Notes under the pieces: model-generated
Database searches by the model: none
Told to the model about the DNA's origin: nothing
What the model saw: the letters and a program-made list of their open reading frames with translations, nothing else
Origin: Epiperipatus broadwayi
Taxonomy: Eukaryota > Onychophora > Udeonychophora > Euonychophora > Peripatidae
Assembly: GCA_028023455.1 (NCBI GenBank)
Contig: JAQFVV010006704.1
Location: 158,501-222,500, forward strand
Length of the DNA stretch: 64,000 bases
Direction of reading: 5' to 3'
Part shown: piece by piece, positions 60,001 through 64,000 of the stretch
How positions within the stretch are numbered: position 1 is the first letter of the stretch
Layout: each line of letters begins with the position of its first letter
Made by a program: the position numbers and the translations under genes

Positions 60001-63000
60001 TTTTTCACTGATTTTGTCATATTTCGGTAGAATTAGCTAAATTGTACTGAACTGCAATGTTAAAGTATTCAAATTCATCAATTTTTAAAAATTTGTCACC
60101 TGGCTGTATTTCCAAGCTTAAAACAAGCTATGAACATGCTGGTATACAGTAATATATTTTTAATGAATTTTTTCACTGATTTAGTCATATTTCGATAGAA
60201 TTAGCTAAATTATACTGAACTGCAATGTTAAAGTATTCAAATTCATCAATTTTTAAAAATTTGTAACCAGGCTTCATTTCCAAGCTTAAAACGCGCTATG
60301 AACATGCTGGTATACAGTAATATATTTTTAATGAATTTTTTCACTGATTTTGTCATATTTCGATAGAATTAGCTAAATTATACTGAACTGCAATGTTAAA
60401 GTATTCAAATTCATCAATTTTTAGGAATGTGTAATTTGGCTGTATTTCCAAGCTTAAAACCCGCTAAGACCATGCTGGTGTACAGTACTATATTTTGAAT
60501 GAATTTTTTTACTGGTTTTGTCATATTTAGGTAAAATTAGCTAAATTATACTGAACTGCAATGTTAAAGTATTCAAATTCATCAATTTTTAAAAATTTGT
60601 AACCAGGCTTCATTTCCAAGCTTAAAACGCGCTATGAACATGCTGGTATACAGTAATATATTTTTAATGAATTTTTTCACTGATTTTGTCATATTTCGGT
60701 AGAATTAGCTAAATTATACTGAACTGCAATGTTAAAGTATTCAAATTCATCAATTTTTATGAATTTGTAACCTGGCTGTATTTCCAAACTTAAAACGCGC
60801 TATGAACATGCTGGTATACAGTAATATATTTTTAATAAATTTTTTCACTGATTTTGTCATATTTCGGTAGAATTAGCTAAATTATACTGAACTGCAATGT
60901 TAAAGTATTCAAATTCATCAATTTTTATTAATTTGTCACCTGGCTGTATTTCCAAGCTTAAAACAAGCTATGAACATGCTGGTGTACAGTACTATATTTT
61001 GAATGAATTTTTTTACTGGTTTTGTCATATTTAGATAAAATTAGCTAAATTATACTGAACTGCAATGTTAAAGTATTCAAATTCATCAATTTTTAAAAAT
61101 TTGTAACCAGGCTTCATTTCCAAGCTTAAAACGCGCTATGAACATGCTGGTATACAGTAATATATTTTTAATAAATTTTTTCACTGATTTTGTCATATTT
61201 CGGTAAAATTAGCTAAATTATACTGAACTGCAATGTTAAAGTATTCAAATTCATCAATTTTTAGGAATGTGTAATTTGGCTGTATTTCCAAGCTTAAAAC
61301 CCGCTAAGACCATGCTGTTGTACAGTACTATATTTTGAATGAATTTTTTTACTGGTTTTGTCATATTTAGGTAAAATTAGCTAAATTATACTGAACTGCA
61401 ATGTTAAAGTATTCAAATTCATCAATTTTTAAAAATTTGTAACCAGGCTTCATTTCCAAGCTTAAAACGCGCTATGAACATGCTGGTATACAGTAATATA
61501 TTTTTAATGAATTTTTTCACTGATTTTGTCATATTTCGGTAGAATTAGCTAAATTATACTGAACTGCAATGTTAAAGTATTTAAATTCATCAATTTTTAA
61601 AAATTTGTCACCTGGCTGTATTTCCAAGCTTAAAACGCGCTATGAACATGCTGGTATACAGTAATATATTTTTAATGAATTTTTTCACTGATTTTGTCAT
61701 ATTTCGATAGAATTAGCTAAATTATACTGAACTGCAATGTTAAAGTATTCAAATTCATCAATTTTTAGGAGTGTGTAATTTGGCTGTATTTCCAAGCTTA
61801 AAACCCGCTAAGAACATGCTGGTGTACAGTACTATATTTTGAATGAATTTTTTTACTGGTTTTGTCATATTTAGGTAGAATTAGCTAAATTATACTGAAC
61901 TGCAATGTTAAAGTATTCAAATTCATCAATTTTTAGGAATGTGTAATTTGGCTGTATTTCCAAGCTTAAAACCCGCTAAGACCATGCTGGTGTACAGTAC
62001 TATATTTTGAATGAATTTTTTTACTGGTTTTGTCATATTTAGGTAAAATTAGCTAAATTATACTGAACTGCAATGTTAAAGTATTTAAATTCATCAATTT
62101 TTAAAAATTTGTAACCAGGCTTCATTTCCAAGCTTAAAACGCGCTATGAACATGCTGGTATACAGTAATATATTTTTAATGAATTTTTTCACTGATTTTG
62201 TCATATTTCGGTAGAATTAGCTAAATTATACTGAACTGCAATGTTAAAGTATTCAAATTCATCAATTTTTATGAATTTGTCACCTGGCTGTATTTCCAAG
62301 CTTAAAACAAGCTATGAACATGCTGGTATACAGTAATATATTTTTAATGAATTTTTTCACTGATTTTGTCATATTTCGATAGAATTAGCTAAATTATACT
62401 GAACTGCAATGTTAAAGTATTCAAATTCATCAATTTTTAGGAATGTGTAATTTGGCTGTATTTCCAAGCTTAAAACCCGCTAAGAACATGCTGGTGTACA
62501 GTACTATATTTTGAATGAATTTTTTTACTGGTTTTGTCATATTTAGGTAAAATTAGCTAAATTATACTGAACTGCAATGTTAAAGTATTCAAATTCATCA
62601 ATTTTTATGAATTTGTCACCTGGCTGTATTTCCAAGCTTAAAACGCGCTATGAACATGCTGGTATACAGTAATATATTTTTAATGAATTTTTTCACTGAT
62701 TTTGTCATATTTCGGTAGAATTAGCTAAATTATACTGAACTGCAATGTTAAAGTATTCAAATTCATCAATTTTTAAAAATTTGTAACCAGGCTTCATTTC
62801 CAAGCTTAAAACGCGCTATGAACATGCTGGTATACAGTAATATATTTTTAATGAATTTTTTCACTGATTTGGTCAAATTTCGATAGAATTAGCTAAATTA
62901 TACTGAACTGCAATGTTAAAGTATTCAAATTCATCAATTTTTAGGAATGTGTAATTTGGCTGTATTTCCAAGCTTAAAACCCGCTAAGACCATGCTGGTG

Positions 63001-64000
63001 TACAGTACTATATTTTGAATGAATTTTTTTACTGGTTTTGTCATATTTAGGTAAAATTAGCTAAATTCTACTGAACTGCAATGTTAAAGTATTCAAATTC
63101 ATCAATTTTTAAAAATTTGTAACCAGGCTTCATTTCCAAGCTTAAAACGCGCTATGAACATGCTGGTATACAGTAATATATTTTTAATGAATTTTTTCAC
63201 TGATTTTGTCATATTTCGGTAGAATTAGCTAAATTATACTGAACTGCAATGTTAAAGTATTCAAATTCATCAATTTTTATGAATTTGTCACCTGGCTGTA
63301 TTTCCAAGCTTAAAACGAGCTATGAACATGCTGGTATACAGTAATATATTTTTAATGAATTTTTTCACTGATTTTGTCATATTTCGATAGAATTAGCTAA
63401 ATTATACTGAACTGCAATGTTAAAGTATTCAAATTCATCAATTTTTAGGAATGTGTAATTTGGCTGTATTTCCAAGCTTAAAACCCGCTAAGAACATGCT
63501 GGTGTACAGTACTATATTTTGAATGAATTTTTTTACTGGTTTTGTCATATTTAGGTAAAATTAGCTAAATTATACTGAACTGCAATGTTAAAGTATTCAA
63601 ATTCATCAATTTTTAGGAATGTGTAATTTGGCTGTATTTCCAAGCTTAAAACCCGCTAAGACCATGCTGGTGTACAGTACTATATTTTGAATGAATTTTT
63701 TTACTGGTTTTGTCATATTTAGGTAAAATTAGCTAAATTATACTGAACTGCAATGTTAAAGTATTCAAATTCATCAATTTTTAAAAATTTGTAACCAGGC
63801 TTCATTTCCAAGCTTAAAACGCGCTATGAACATGCTGGTATACAGTAATATATTTTTAATGAATTTTTTCACTGATTTTGTCATATTTCGGTAGAATTAG
63901 CTAAATTATACTGAACTGCAATGTTAAAGTATTCAAATTCATCAATTTTTAAAAATTTGTAACCAGGCTGTATTTCCAAGCTTAAAACCCGCTAAGAACA
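51084..64000. repeat. 168-bp AT-rich satellite array, about 77 monomers, running off the window
   Basis: The invariant CTGAACTGCA occurs at 51141 and then every 168 bp to 56853. A 2-bp GT insertion near 56900 shifts phase once, and the 168-bp spacing continues from 57023 to 63911. Monomers fall into four main classes by linked differences: CCCGCTAAGACC, GCGCTATGAAC, CAAGCTATGAAC and CCCGCTAAGAAC types. The class order (1-2-3-4) recurs as a 672-bp unit. Some monomers are hybrids of classes. There is no frame of note. Monomer length close to a nucleosome repeat fits centromeric or heterochromatic satellites, but location cannot be told here. The ten bases 51074-51083 next to the gap do not match the monomer. 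Confidence 0.97.

Noticed and set aside
51084-64000. Hammerhead ribozyme in the satellite, as in some animal satellites
   Set aside because: Both strands of the monomer were read; TTGATGAA and CTGAACT occur but neither gives the core plus GAAA in order.
51084-64000. CRISPR-like array
   Set aside because: Repeats are contiguous 168-bp monomers with no unique spacers, in a eukaryotic genome.

Overview
The window is AT-rich (roughly 70% or more by eye) eukaryotic nuclear DNA. It holds non-LTR and Ty3/gypsy retroelements, hAT and piggyBac-like DNA transposons, tRNA-derived SINE heads, hammerhead ribozymes, intron-like exon islands, long TA microsatellites and a large satellite. I see no operons, no bacterial ribosome binding sites, no rRNA and no intact tRNA gene. 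It looks like an invertebrate animal genome. I cannot name the species: C2H2 zinc-finger debris and long TA tracts would suit a mollusc or cephalopod, but an arthropod or cnidarian is not excluded.

Layout. 0.6-3.2 kb: a badly decayed Ty3/gypsy gag-pol on the minus strand, readable only as short motifs, with a tRNA-like SINE head inside it. 3.35-3.63 kb: a long hairpin. 7.37-10.82 kb: a nearly full-length non-LTR retrotransposon (AP-endonuclease plus reverse transcriptase, plus strand) between two TA tracts, broken by stops and a frameshift. 11.29-12.41 kb: tandem and inverted copies of a ~418-bp repeat, each with a type I hammerhead ribozyme; a related ~451-bp family is at 22.8-23.6 and 28.75-29.06 kb, with a relic at 6.3 kb. 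14.25-16.73 kb: a hAT end and a decayed hAT transposase. 17.6-20.6 kb: weak promoter-like motifs, zinc-finger debris, a CpG-rich exon-like stretch and a polyadenylation signal. 26.8-28.6 kb and 31.28-31.83 kb: candidate exons of unrecognised host genes. 36.8 kb: twin TA-core palindromes. 38.77-39.50 kb: a hAT MITE with a perfect 8-bp target duplication. 41.37-42.11 kb: a piggyBac-like element, followed by an LTR-like segment. 47.8-50.57 kb: a second non-LTR retrotransposon on the minus strand (YMDD reverse transcriptase plus zf-RVT zinc motif). 50,574-51,073: a 500-N gap. 51.08-64.0 kb: a 168-bp satellite, about 77 monomers, with a recurrent four-monomer higher-order unit.

Most recognisable genes belong to mobile elements and almost all are broken. 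Host coding evidence is limited to a few short exons. The strongest candidates for a second look are the hammerhead repeat family (resembling animal retrozymes or the terminal repeats of Penelope-like elements) and the satellite with its 672-bp periodicity. All domain calls were made by eye from translated motifs; no database search was possible.
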